Source: Plantago ovata
Taxonomy: Eukaryota; Streptophyta; Magnoliopsida; Lamiales; Plantaginaceae
Length of the DNA: 64,000 nucleotides
Reading direction: 5' to 3'
NCBI GenBank assembly: GCA_028274465.1
Contig: CM051457.1
Coordinates: 70,220,496 to 70,284,495 of the forward strand
The notes below the pieces were generated by a model. The model was not told the origin of the DNA and did not search any database. It saw only the letters and a list, made by a program, of their open reading frames with translations. Shown piece after piece: positions 11,170 to 22,335 of the stretch (position 1 is its first letter; each line of letters opens with the position of its first letter). A program made the translations under genes and the position numbers.

Positions 11170-13229
11170 CTGCTGAGGAAGGACAAGTTGTGGCTCAGTC
11201 CTTTCAGCATTATCAGCTTCTTCAGTTTTTGGGACTTTTTCTTCAGCAGACTTCTTCTCTAGCTCTGTTTGAGAAAGCTGTGCGGTTTCAGCTATCTCCC
11301 TTGTCTCTGAAATGACAAGTTGAGCGGAAGCATCTTGACCCTTAAGCTCACTGCTTGTCATAAAAACATCGATTGATTTGTTGGATGTTTCTTCAATATC
11401 CAACTCCATTTGATGGCTTATTTCTTCCAGTACAAGCTGAACTTTGTCAATTGATGTCTTTGGTGAACTGGGGCCAGTATTCTCAGCATCGCGAGATGCG
11501 TCGTCGAATAATGCTTCTTGTGTTTCTTCAGCAACCTCTGGGACTTGAACCATTGCGGTCTCAGGAACTGGTTCTTCAGCAACCTGATGAGTTGCTTGTT
11601 CAGCAACCATCTTTTCAGCAACGGCAGCTTCAGCAAGTGTCGCGGTTCTTATGTCAGCAGCAATATCGGTTACCCGATCATCAAGATTATCTACAATGTA
11701 GATATCTGGGACTTGGGCAGGAATTTCATTTCCACTGCCTTGTGGTCTATTCACAGTAGAAGGATCAACATTAAGTTGATTGTTGAAGGCTTCCGCAAAC
11801 ACTTCAACGTTGCTGACATAGGTTTCAGTAACCACCTTGTCAACATCTACTGGAGTTTGCTTTTCAGCAACTGCTTGGGAATCGTCCGAGAGATCATGGA
11901 CAATTGGTACTGACTTGCGAGCCAGTGTTTTCTTTCTTGGGTTATTTGTCCTTTTTCTCTTGGGGACGGGGTTTGCTGATGACGCTGCAGTTTGAGTGTC
12001 ATCATCAGATTTCCTATTTTTCTTCTTTGATTTTTCGAGTTTCCAAGCAGAGGCGTTAGTAGTTGCATTTTCAGCAAAGGGTGTAGTGGTGTCAGCATGA
12101 TCACCATCTAGACCAGTTTCATCTCTGTCACCACCATCTACAGCAGTTTCATCTCTAAGTTGCTGAGTGGTGACATCTGCAACTGTTGTATACCTTTCTT
12201 GCTGGCTTGTGCTGACAACATTTGCAGCTGTTGTCTTCTTAGATTTTTCAAGTTTCTTGCCAGCAGTCTTAGGTACATTCTGCTTGTAGAAGGCTCTTCC
12301 CACATTGCATACAGATTTCTTGATTGGCAATGGGTTTCTCAGCTGAATCATAAAGTGTTCAAGGATAAAGCATATCTTCAGTCCATACATGACTGGGATG
12401 GTAGGTGAGACTTTGTTGTCTTCCACCTTAACCTTGAACTTAGTAACACAATCAACAAGTCTGTTGAAAATGTACTTAGCCCAGTTGAGCTCTGTTTTGT
12501 TCTCATAGATATGCATCAGCAGCGGCCACCTTCTCAGGCCTACTTGGTCTATTCCTCCAACATGGGAGTCCAAGACTTTGATTAGTAGCAGAGCTACTAG
12601 ACCAAGTGAATGGCAGAGATGCTTCCTCTTAACGTGCTTTGTCCAAGTCACGGGAGCAATCTCTTCTTTCTTCATTTTCTCATTTCTGACATCACTGTAG
12701 AAGGCTTCTATCCCTTCATCAGTGGAAGTGATGTCATCTTCAGTTCCAGTGGTTGGAATCTGAAAGATTTCCGCTAAATCAGTCAATTTCAGGACGATTT
12801 GCGTGTTCTGAACTGTAGTAAAGATCACTTTTTAAGTGACTCATTGACTATCAGTTAGGGATTGGATTTCTGCATTGTTGTAGAATTCCATTGTATCCAA
12901 CATGCTCACTTGCTTAGGGCGAGCAGTTATAAAGTGAATGAGGCCTTGCTGCTTGATAAAGTCAAGCGCCTCTTCATTGTCACCGTCAAGTTCTTGTTCA
13001 TAGAAGTATCAAATATACTTCTCTTTAGCAACACCACCCCATTGCATCATCATCTCACACTTTGCAGTGTCAAGATATGAAGGAGGCATAGGTTTTTCGG
13101 TAATTCTGTCGTTTTCAACACAACTTTCGCTGTGTTTATTGCCGGAGTAGTCACCGGAGCAGTGTGTTTCTCAGCACTGTCAACCTTAGATGACTTGGAG
13201 GTCTTAGAAGATTGTCTTTTCGGTGCCAT

Positions 13230-13534
13230 TTCTTTATATAGAGAGAAAAGTGTACCAAAAAGATTGTTTGATTTTTGACCGGAGGTAAAGTAGATTCAGT
13301 CTAAAAATTGCAGAGAAAGGAAATGTGAGTTAAAGAATTTTGTCATTTCTCTAACTCCTTCTTTATATAGTGTCTCTGATGTGTGAGAAACTCAATCGAT
13401 TTGAGTTTTCAGCAAGGGTAAAACAGAGAAACAATGGCGTTAGTGGAGCCTTTGCATTAAATGCGTAGTGGCCCACTAACAAAAACCGTTACAGCACTCT
13501 CTCTCTTTGAAATGTTAACCGTTATATTAATAAC
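13230..13534 (-). promoter_or_regulatory. Probable ORF3 promoter of E1, cut by F
   Basis: A conserved TATA box (CTATATAAAG, minus, 13371-13380) lies about 145 bp upstream of the ORF3 ATG. The palindrome AGTGGGCCACT near 13468 resembles TGGGCC-type plant promoter sites. The last five bases, ATAAC (13530-13534), are F's target duplication; the other copy is 49524-49528. Confidence 0.55.
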
Positions 13535-15184
13535 TGTTGGTCCCTTTAAACAACAAGAAAAGACCAGAGGGGGGGGGGGTGAATAGTCTTTTCAAACTTT
13601 CGTCGTTTAAAACTTTCTCAGCAAGTGCTTATTACTTTTCAGTAATGAGTTTGCTGATACTTAACTTTCTCAGCAAGCGTAAGTTACTTTACAGTAGCTT
13701 GGTTTACTGATACTTAAAATCATAGAGCGGAAGTCTTTGATGCAATAAGTGCTCTTTCAGTAAGTAAAGGTTTCAGCAAGTGAAGTGAGTGACTGTGTAC
13801 AGACAGATATGATTTGCTGAAAACTAAATACAGTAAGTAAATCACACAAACACTTTTATAGTGGTATCTGAGAGTGGCGTAATCTCTCAACTAATCCACT
13901 TGTCCTTTCTAGGACTGAATCCACTAAGATATGATTGAGGTTCCTTACAATCTCCTATCTAGAGCGATTCAACAGAAACCAAAGCACACTTGTTTTGTCT
14001 CCAACCTAAACTAGAGAACTCAACCTTGTTCTCCACCAAACTTGGTACTTTTAATCAGCAAAACTATGCTCGATTAAGTTCCCCTGAATATCACGCCTGA
14101 AAGGGTGTATTTTCAGTTAGAGAGTTTTGGGGTGAGATGACTTAATTATAACTTATTCAGTTACAACAAGTAATCTAAGAAACACAACTTTGAATACTTT
14201 GCAGTAAACAAGTTTGATAGTTTCTGGTGTCAAGACTTGTTCTTGTTCGAAAGAAAGAACACTTAACTAATTTCTTAGCCGAGTTTGTTCTACTTCTTTA
14301 CAAGTAGCTTTTTCAAGCTTTAAGTCTTGGAACGGATCAATGGCAGTAAGAGTATTTGAAGGTATGTGAGTTTTAAGCACAAGTGAGAGTTTGATCACGT
14401 TGTTGACACACTTCAACTCTTCGCCGGATGACCTCTATTTATAGTGTAAGTAAGGAGCCGTTTGAATTTCAAATCCTAAGGCTTTTGTTCCTTAACATGT
14501 CACTATCTTGCTTTTGTACTTTCAGCAGCGTCTTTGTTTGTCTTCTAGTCTTCATGTCCTTCGCGTGTAAGCTTTGCATTTAATGCACATTTGAATAGAA
14601 TTCAAACAGTAACATTGGAGCGCAAATTCAATTACTTTCAGCAAGAGGTCACATATGTTCCATCAGCAAGTGGTTAGACTCAGTTTCAGCAAGCACAACC
14701 TACTCTGTCTTTCAGATTTTCACTTATGCAATGCTGTTACTGAATTTTCCACTTTCTGAGCAACACGTTCCTTTGTAGATGCCAGTCTTTCAGCAATCTT
14801 CAAGTCTTCAGATCTCCTAAATCTTCACGTCTTCAGATCCTCAAAAAGTCTTCAAGATTCTGAGCGGTTTCTAAATGCTTCAATAGTTTCTTTGTAAAAA
14901 CAAAGTACATCGTCAGCAAATGCTTCAATAGGTTATTTTCTTTTCAGAAAATAAGATACATCATAAGCTAAGGCATCAATAAGTTATTTTCTTTTCAGAA
15001 AATAAAATACATCATACGCAAAAGAAATAACTTATCTAGCACCTAATCTAAGTCATCAGCAAATGTTCCTCTTTTACAATGTCCTTAAAATTCTAAATTC
15101 CTATGGACCTTAAGAGTACTAGTTACTGGATTTTCATTAATTTAGCATGGTTAATTGCTCATCAAAATTACAAGTTTCCTAACA
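13535..15184 (-). repeat. 3' LTR of F (1650 bp)
   Basis: TGTTGG...CCTAACA borders, followed by a polypurine tract. A TATA box (CACTATAAATAG, minus) lies at about 14435-14446. The G run has 11 G. Confidence 0.93.
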
Positions 15185-15449
15185 AATTTCCCCCTTTTTG
15201 ATGATAGCAATCCATGGCTAAATTAATTGTTACCCTTTTAGAGGTTTCTGATGTTGAATAAATCAGTTGATTAATGCAAGCATACTTGAATAATTAAACA
15301 GTAAGCATAAGTAAATTGCATAATCAAAAACCAATAAGAGTCAAAAGTTTCATTGCTGATAGTTATCTTTCAGAAGTTTACATGAAATAGCATAGATAAC
15401 TTAAACAAAATCAGCAAACAAAAACTTTAACAAAAACTATTACAGGGAC
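15185..15449 (-). other. Polypurine tract and 3' untranslated part of F
   Basis: The minus-strand tract at 15199-15185 matches E1 and G exactly. The rest is non-coding and conserved with 7717-7964. Confidence 0.8.
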
Positions 15450-18400
15450 TTAAGCTCTTTCAGAGGATTTTCTCAAAATCTCTCTCACACTCTTCTCAGC
15501 AAGTGCAGTAAATTCAACACAGTCCTTTTCGTAGTTTTCTAGAAGCCTACGGACTTGTAGTTGAAGAATTCTTGCGTTTTTGCAGGCAGTATGATGATGC
15601 TTTTCAGCATTCATTTCCATGTAATTAGTTACCCACAAATGCAAACCCCAATTGCTGGCATGGAGAAGCTGTGTATCTGAAATGCTTTTCGGATGAGTCT
15701 TTCTTAGCCAGAGAAGATCTTCTTCTTGATCCTTAGCAGTGAGATAGAAGTACTCATAAGGAATCAATCCAAGTTTCTTCTTAGGTTTCTTTGTTACTGG
15801 GTCAGAGTAGTAAGCGATGCCAGGTGGTTTGATCAGATTTGGTTCTTGTTTGTATGTCTTACCAATGGCAGTTCTTCTTACTTGGACCTCAAGATTCAAC
15901 CATTTCCCAGCAATATTCCTTGGGAGGGATTCTTCCCTTTGCTTTCTTTGGACCTTGAGTTCAATCCATTTGAACATTTGATTCAAAATGGCTGTAGGAA
16001 AGAACTCATTTACCAGCAAGTCTTCCAGCTTTAGAATCCAGCAACACAGAATGTTTCAGATTACATTCTGAGTGGTTTCCTCATTGCTGGTCTTTGTGTA
16101 TTCAATGCCGGAGCCAATAGCAATGCTGGCCAGCCTTTTTTCCTCCTGTCTTTGCCTTCTTCTTCTTGTTTTAGCATTGTCTTGATCTCTTGCTGAAGAG
16201 TCAGACGAGAAATGCTTTGAATGGCCAGACGGAGTCAAGGCTGTTAAGGGTCTAGCTCTTATGGCTTGAGATATTGTTTGATTGTCATCATCTTCATTCA
16301 GATTGTGATGACTTTCAGTATGGAAAAAATCTTGAGTTTCAGCAGCGGTTTTTCTCCTTTTGTTACTTGCTGAATTCAACTCAGATTCTGCTTGCCTTTT
16401 AGAACTTTGCTCTTTTTCAGCAAGAGGTTCTATAGGCAGTGGCTCATCAACAGCAGGAGCAGGAGGGGTTTGGTTTCGTTTTCTAGTATTCTTCTTTTCC
16501 CCCTTAGACATGGATTGCACCATCGGTGTGATGTGCAGAGAATAAAACTCATTGCAATTTTCAGCAAGAGTGCTTATACTGTTATACTTCATGATGATTT
16601 GTTGTTGGTCAGAAGTCATTTTTGACAACTCTTGTTGAATACTCATCATGTTCTCTTCATGTCTTTTCTCTGTTGCGGCCTTCTCATCCATGTAAGTCTG
16701 AGCCTTTACGAGAGCATTCTTTGCAAGCCTGAGCGCTTGACTTACATCTTCTTCATAGCTCTTGTGATAAAGACTGATGTCTTTCTGAGCTATTGTCAAA
16801 GTTGTAGTGCGTCTCAGCACTGTAGCCAACATCTTTCCAATGTCAAGTGGGCTCTCAGCAAGCAATGCCTCATCTTCAGCTTTGCAGGCATCATGGACTT
16901 GCTTTAGTGCTAGAATTCTGGGAGTAAACTCCTCAACTCTTGGGAACGACACTAAATGTGGTGTCAAGGAATGAACTTTTAGTTCGGAAGCAAACTGGTC
17001 ATCCTGTAATAACAGTTCGGCTTTTAATTAATCTCCTTTATCTGTGATTTAATCAGGAGGAGGAATCTGAACAACTTTTGGGTCTCGCTTGGACTGCTCA
17101 TCGTCATTTTCTGACAAGTCGTCATCATCCTCAGATTCATCAAGTTGAGCAACTTTTGAACCTTTATCAGTAGCTTCACTTCCTTTTTGTTGAGTGGTTG
17201 CTGATGGCAACGCTTCAGACTCAACAACTAGAGTTTCACCAGTAGTTAGTTGTTTCAATTGAGTTTGGGGCTCAATTACTGGAGTTTCGCCAGTAGTTAG
17301 TTTTAATTGAGTATGAGACTCATTTACTGGAGTTTCTCCAGTAGTAAGTGGAAGGGAGGGGACTTCCTTTGTTCTCACTCCTGAAGATTGACCAATTTCT
17401 AGATCCTGCGTATGCCTTGCATGGATCAAGAGACTGTTTTGGAGAGCACGTTGGTAATCTTCATCTTGTTCATCATCATCATCAAGGTTTTCTTCAGTAA
17501 CCTTGGCATCAGAAACTTGACTTTTGCCATTTTTCAAGGCAACCCTTTTTCTGGCGTATTCTTCTTCAGTATCAGCACCTTGCACAGGTGCTTGATTTTC
17601 AGCAGCAGTAGGAGGAGGTTGAGATTCTTGCTGAGATTGTTGTTTTTCAGCTTGCTGATTGGCAGATTGAGTATTTTCAGCAACTGTTAACTTCAATCCT
17701 CCAACATTAGGACTTGGACCTTGATTGTCATCATCATCGTCTTTCTTGTCCTTGAAATCTTTCCCTTCATCATCACTGGGATCAGTGGGAATGTTCTCAT
17801 CTTCTTCTTCTTCTTCATCATCTGTCAGAATGACTAGCTCCACGTGCTTATACAAAGCAACACTTGTCACTTCCTCTTCCTCATTTATTTTGTGGGGATC
17901 AGCCACCACAGGTACAAATAGACCTTTGAGCATCACAGCTTGTTCAAGTGGAGAGGCACTCTTGAATTTGTCCTTCATATTCTCTCTGATTTGAGCAATC
18001 AGATTGGAGCTCATTTGCTGAGAATATGTCATTTCTTCAGGAAGGATGGAGTGGACAAATATTTCGAGCTTCAGCAGAGAAGATCTCTTTTTCTCGTTTG
18101 AGAGATGAAGGTGAAGATCTGAGAAATCCATTCGCCTGTACCTTTCCCAGTTGCTGACGGACTTAGCAACTCTTGACAAAGTTGTCCTTTTGAAGTTCAA
18201 GTATAGTTCTTCATAACATACTTGATGATCTTCAGTGATGAGTACCACTTCAATGGTCTCCTTTTGAGCCTGAAAAAGAACGTTATTTAGATCAGGAATG
18301 GTTTGGAGAATTGTTTTAGAGTTTATATCTGAAACATGATTTACCTGCTGAGAGTCAGCAAGCTCATGTAGTACAATTTCCATTCCATGAGGAGCTTGAG

Positions 18401-20704
18401 TAGCATCCTCCATTTGTTCATCCCTAAATAAATTATAGTTAGACACAAGTACTAAGCTGTCAAACTTAGTTTTTATACCAAAATTATTAACTACCTGCTG
18501 AGCAGGGAGTGTTGGTTCTGGTGCAGAGGCTTCAGCAACCATCTGACTTGCATCTTGAGAAGTCTGTAGAGATAGTATAATATTAGCAAAAGAACAATTT
18601 TCAGAAATTGAAGTTTTACTGATGGTTGAATTAACTACCTGCTGAGGAAGGACAGGTTGTGGCTCAGTCCTTTCAGCATTAACAGTTTCTTCAGCTTCTT
18701 GGACTGTTTCTTCAGCAGACTTCTGGTTTTGCTCTATCTGAGAAAGCTGTGCGGTTTCAGCAATCTCCCTTGTCTCTGAAATGAAAAGTTGAGCAGAAGC
18801 ATCTTGACCTTTGAGCTCACTACTTGTCATGAAGAGATCAATTGATTTGTTGGATGATTCTTCAATTTCCAACTCCATTTGTTTGCTTAAATCTTCCAGT
18901 ACGAGCTGGACTTTATCAATTGATGTCTTGGGTGAACTTGGGCCAGTATTCTCAGCATCACGAGATGCGTCGTTGAATAATGCTTCTTGAGTTTCAGCAA
19001 CTTCAGGAACTGGAACCATTGCTATTTCAGCAACTGGTCCTTCAGCAAGCGTTGTTTCAGCAACTTGATGAGTTGCTTGTTCAGCAACCATCTTTTCAGC
19101 AGCATCAGCAAGTGCCGCTTTTTGCAGATCAGCAGCAATGTCGCTTACTGGTTCCATAGTTGGATCATCTAGATTATCTACAATGTAGATATCAGGTTCT
19201 TGGGCAGGAATTTCATTTCCACTGCCTTGTGGTCTATTCTCAGTAGAATTATCAACATTGAGTTGATTGTTGAAGGCTTCCGCAAACACTTCAACATTGC
19301 TGACATAGGCTTCAGTAATTACCTCAGCAACAACTACTGGCAAATGCGTTTCAGCATTTGTCTGGGAATTGACTGAGGAGTCTTGGACATCAGGGACTGA
19401 CTGGCGAGCCAGTGTTTTCTTCCTTTTGTTGCTTGTCCGTTTCTTCTTAGGTACGGGGTTTGCTGATGACGCTGCAGTCTGAGTGTCATCATTAGCTTTC
19501 CTCTTTTTCTTGTTAGATTTCTCCAGTTTTCCAGAGTCATCTATAGTTGCTTTTTCAGCAACAGGTGTTGTACACGTACATTGTTGATTTTCTACAGCAG
19601 TTTCATTTGTGTTACCACCACCAACAGCAGTTTCATCTCTAAGTTGCTGAGTGGTAAAATCTGCAGCTGTTGTATACCTTTCTTGCTGGCTTGTGCTGAC
19701 AACATTTGCAGTTGTTGTCTTCTAAGTTTTCTTTCCAGCAATCTTAGGTACATTCTGCTGTAGAAAGATCTTCCCACATTGCACACAGATTTCTTGATTG
19801 GTAATGGGTTTCTTAGCTGAATCCTGAAATGTTCAAGGATATAGCATATCTTGATTCCATACATAACTGGAAAGGAATGTGAGACCTTGTTGTCTTCTAC
19901 CTTTACCTTAAACTTAGTGACACAATCAACAAGCCTGTTGAAAATGTACTTAGCCCAGTTAAGTTCCGTTTTATTTTCATGGATATGCATCAGCAATGGC
20001 CATCTTCTCAGGCCTACTTGGTCAATTCCTCCAACGTGGGAGTCAAGAACTTTTATTAGTAGCAGAGCTACTAGACCAAGTGAATGGCAGAGATGCTTTC
20101 TCTTAACGTGCTTTGTCCATGTCACGGGAGCTATCTCGCCCTTCTTTATTTTCTCATTTCTGACGTCACTGTAGAAAGCTTCAATTTCTTCGTCAGTGGC
20201 AGTGACGTCATCTTCAGTCCCAGTGGTTGGAATCTGAAATATCTCCGCTAAATCAGTCCATTTCAGGACGATTTGCGTGTTCTGAACATAAGTAAGGATC
20301 ACTTTTTCAGTGACTCCATTACTGTCTGTAAGGGACTAAATTTCTGCATTGTTGTAGAAATCCATTGTATCAATCATGCTCACTTGCTTAGTGCGAGCAG
20401 AGATAAAGTTCATGAGGCCTTGCTGCTTGATAAACTCAAGCGCCTCTTCATTTTCGTCATCGAGTTCTTGTTCATAAAAGTACCTAATGTACTTTTCTTT
20501 TGCAAACCCTCCCCATTGCATCAACATCTCACACTTTGCAGTGTCAAGATATGACGGAGGCATAGGTTTTTCTGAGATTCATTCATTTTTCAACACAACT
20601 TTCGTTGTGTTTGTGGCCGGAGTAGTCACCGGAGCAGTGCGTGTTTCAGCACTGTCAACCTTTGACGACTTTGAGGACTTTGATGACTGTCACTATGGAG
20701 CCAT
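15450..20704 (-). pseudogene. ORF3 of F, broken
   Basis: The start ATG at 20704 is followed after three codons by two stops. Open stretches are 20563-20336, 20302-19592, 19540-19334, 19343-17049 (764 codons, the linker and acidic part), 16967-16056 (coiled coil and Arg-rich run) and 16019-15450 (C-terminal domain). All domains of E1 ORF3 are present in the same order. Stop at 17049 and shifts near 17030 and 16060 separate the main blocks. TTGETP units occur four times (17230-17345). Candidate intron 1 is 18564-18638. Gene function unknown; conservation of the end domains and looseness of the linker suggest it was once under selection. Confidence 0.75.
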
Positions 20705-21234
20705 TTCTTTTATAGAGCAAGAAAATGTGTACGAAAAGAGATAGTTTGCTTTTTGACCGGAGGTACAGTAGATTCAGGCTAGAATTTGCAGAGAAAGGAA
20801 ATGTGAGTTAAAGAATTTTGTCATTTCTCTAACTCCTTCTTTATATAGTGTCTCTGGTGTGTGAGAAACTCAATCGATTTGAGCTCTCAGCAAGGGTAAA
20901 ACAGAGAAGCACTGGAGTTAGTGGAGCCTTTGCATTGAATGCGTAGTGGCCCACTAAATAAAACCGTCAGAGCACTCTCTCTCTTTGTTTTGTTAGCCGT
21001 TAGATAAGTAACTCCTTTTAATCAATGGTCACGATTGAATTTCATGTCATGATTATTGCGAGTTTATCTGTGCCAGTTTAACGTCACAAATTGATTTTAC
21101 CGAGTATTAAGGGATAGATTGCTTGCTGAAATAGACAAGAATCTTTTCAGCGAGTTTGAATTAACAATCTAGATACTTGCTGAAAGTTCCCCCTTACTTA
21201 GATATCTCGTATTTCCTAAGATTAAAAGATATTT
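20705..21234 (-). promoter_or_regulatory. Probable ORF3 promoter and 5' leader of F
   Basis: TATA box (CTATATAA, minus) at 20841-20848, about 140 bp upstream of the ATG. The AGTGGGCCACT palindrome lies near 20946. No ORF. This is an uninterrupted version of the site into which F inserted in E1. Confidence 0.55.
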
Positions 21235-21590
21235 CTGATTTCCCGTATCAGTAAATTCTTTTGTACTTGAGACATCCTTTGGTTAAATCTGAGAGATGAG
21301 CTTTGCTCTTTTTCTGAGTTCCCGTCTCAGAAAATTCCTTTGATACTTGAATACCTGTTTCAGTATCTTTTGATTGTCTGAGTGTCCGTCTCAACAATCC
21401 TTAAGTTCTTTCTCTTACTGAGTGCCTGTCTCAGCAAGTTATCAAGTTTCCTAACAAATACCCGTTTTGAAGGAATTACTTGCTGAATGCCTGTTTCAGC
21501 AATCATGTAGTGACTTATCATTTCTTAGAAGAGATCAGTGACTGAGTCTTTTAGACAGGAATACTTTGGCTTGCTGAATACCTGTTTCAG
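21235..21590. repeat. Array of seven 17-bp dyads between pol and ORF3 (F)
   Basis: Units of the form CTGArTrCCyGTyTCAG at 21235, 21314, 21347, 21378, 21418, 21483 and 21574. The 4-base arms CTGA/TCAG are often extended to TTGCTGA/TCAGCAA. Spacing is 30-90 bp. The array is conserved at 34559-34943 and 49752-50110. Confidence 0.8.
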
Positions 21591-21610
21591 CATTCTGCCA
21601 AGTGTATCCT

Positions 21611-22335
21611 TTATTGAGGTAGTTCAATCAATCCAAGGTTATACCTTAGCATTGCGAACCTATTATCCGGTAGGGGCTTGGTGAAGATGTCAGCAAGCTA
21701 ATCTTCGGTGCCTACTTTCACAACCTCAATATCACCTTTTTCCACATGATCTCTAATGAAATGATGTCTAATATCAATGTGCTTGGTCCTAGAGTGAAAC
21801 TTAGGATTTTGCGTAATTGCAATAGCACTTGTATTATCACAAAAGATTGGTGTTTTCTTTGCAGAAATACCATAATCTCTTAATTGTTGCTGAATCTATA
21901 GGATTTGAGCTGTGCAACAACCAGCTGCAATGTATTCAGATTCAGTAGATGAATTGGCAACACAAGTTTGATTCTTGCTGAACCATGATATTAATCTAGT
22001 ACCCAAAAACTGACAAGTTCCAGAGGTACTTTTTCTATCAAGAGTTGTCCTCCATGATCAGCATCAGAATAGCGAACCAATTCAAGTCCAGAATCTTTAG
22101 GATACCATAATCCAACATTGACTGTACCTTTAACATATTTCAGTATCTTGATTGCCTTTTTGTAGTGTGATTCTCTTGGATCAGATTGGAATCTTGCACA
22201 CACACAAACAGCATACTGAATGTCAGGTCTACTTGCTGTTAGATACAACAAAGAACCAATGAGCTTCCTATACTTGTGTTCTTCAACACTTTTGTCCTCT
22301 TTAGTATAGCCCAATTTGGTACCAACACTCATAGG
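21611..22335 (-). pseudogene. pol: C-terminal pol remnant of F (RNase H part)
   Basis: Residues from [10 protein letters not shown] through SRPDIQYAV, the DADHGG region and the end PDNRFAMLRYNLG are recognisable as the copia RNase H region. Pol is cut at 22336 by the G LTR. A one-base loss near 22045 shifts the frame, and an in-frame TAG replaces the Gln before LADIF. The pol stop is at 21611. Flank ATAGG (22331-22335) should be one half of G's target duplication, but the other half is not found. Confidence 0.8.

Larger units (their letters stand above)
7965..13229 (-). pseudogene. ORF3 of E1: best-preserved copy of the unknown third gene, about 1755 codons
   Basis: The ATG at 13229 begins MAPKRQSSKTSKSSK. 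A base loss near 13105-13115 shifts the frame, stops follow, and an uninterrupted 1287-codon frame runs 12828-8965. Another shift near 8990 separates the last open part (8579-7965). Order of regions: Ser/Lys-rich start; conserved domain (FYSDVRNE, HSLGLVALLLIKVLDS, AKYIFNRLVDC); basic run PKRKRTNNPRKKT; Ala/Glu/Gln-rich linker; conserved YRRMDFSDLHLHLSNEKKR block; acidic run near 10240-10350; repeated TTGETP units (9745-9850); coiled coil (9060-9400); Arg-rich run; conserved C-terminal domain (LEDLLVNEFFP, YEYFYLTAKDQEEDLLWLRK). No signal peptide or clear membrane anchor. From memory the N-terminal domain resembles a family called putative plant transposon protein; this is unverified. Position matches the envelope-like gene of some Sireviruses. 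Confidence 0.75.

Noticed and set aside
8965..12828. ORF3 as a host gene
   Set aside because: It repeats in four element copies, always between the same pol end and LTR, so it belongs to the retrotransposon.
16392..19763. Plus-strand ORFs opposite ORF3 copies, some rich in Ser or Gln
   Set aside because: They are mirror frames of repetitive ORF3 codons and are interrupted differently in each copy.
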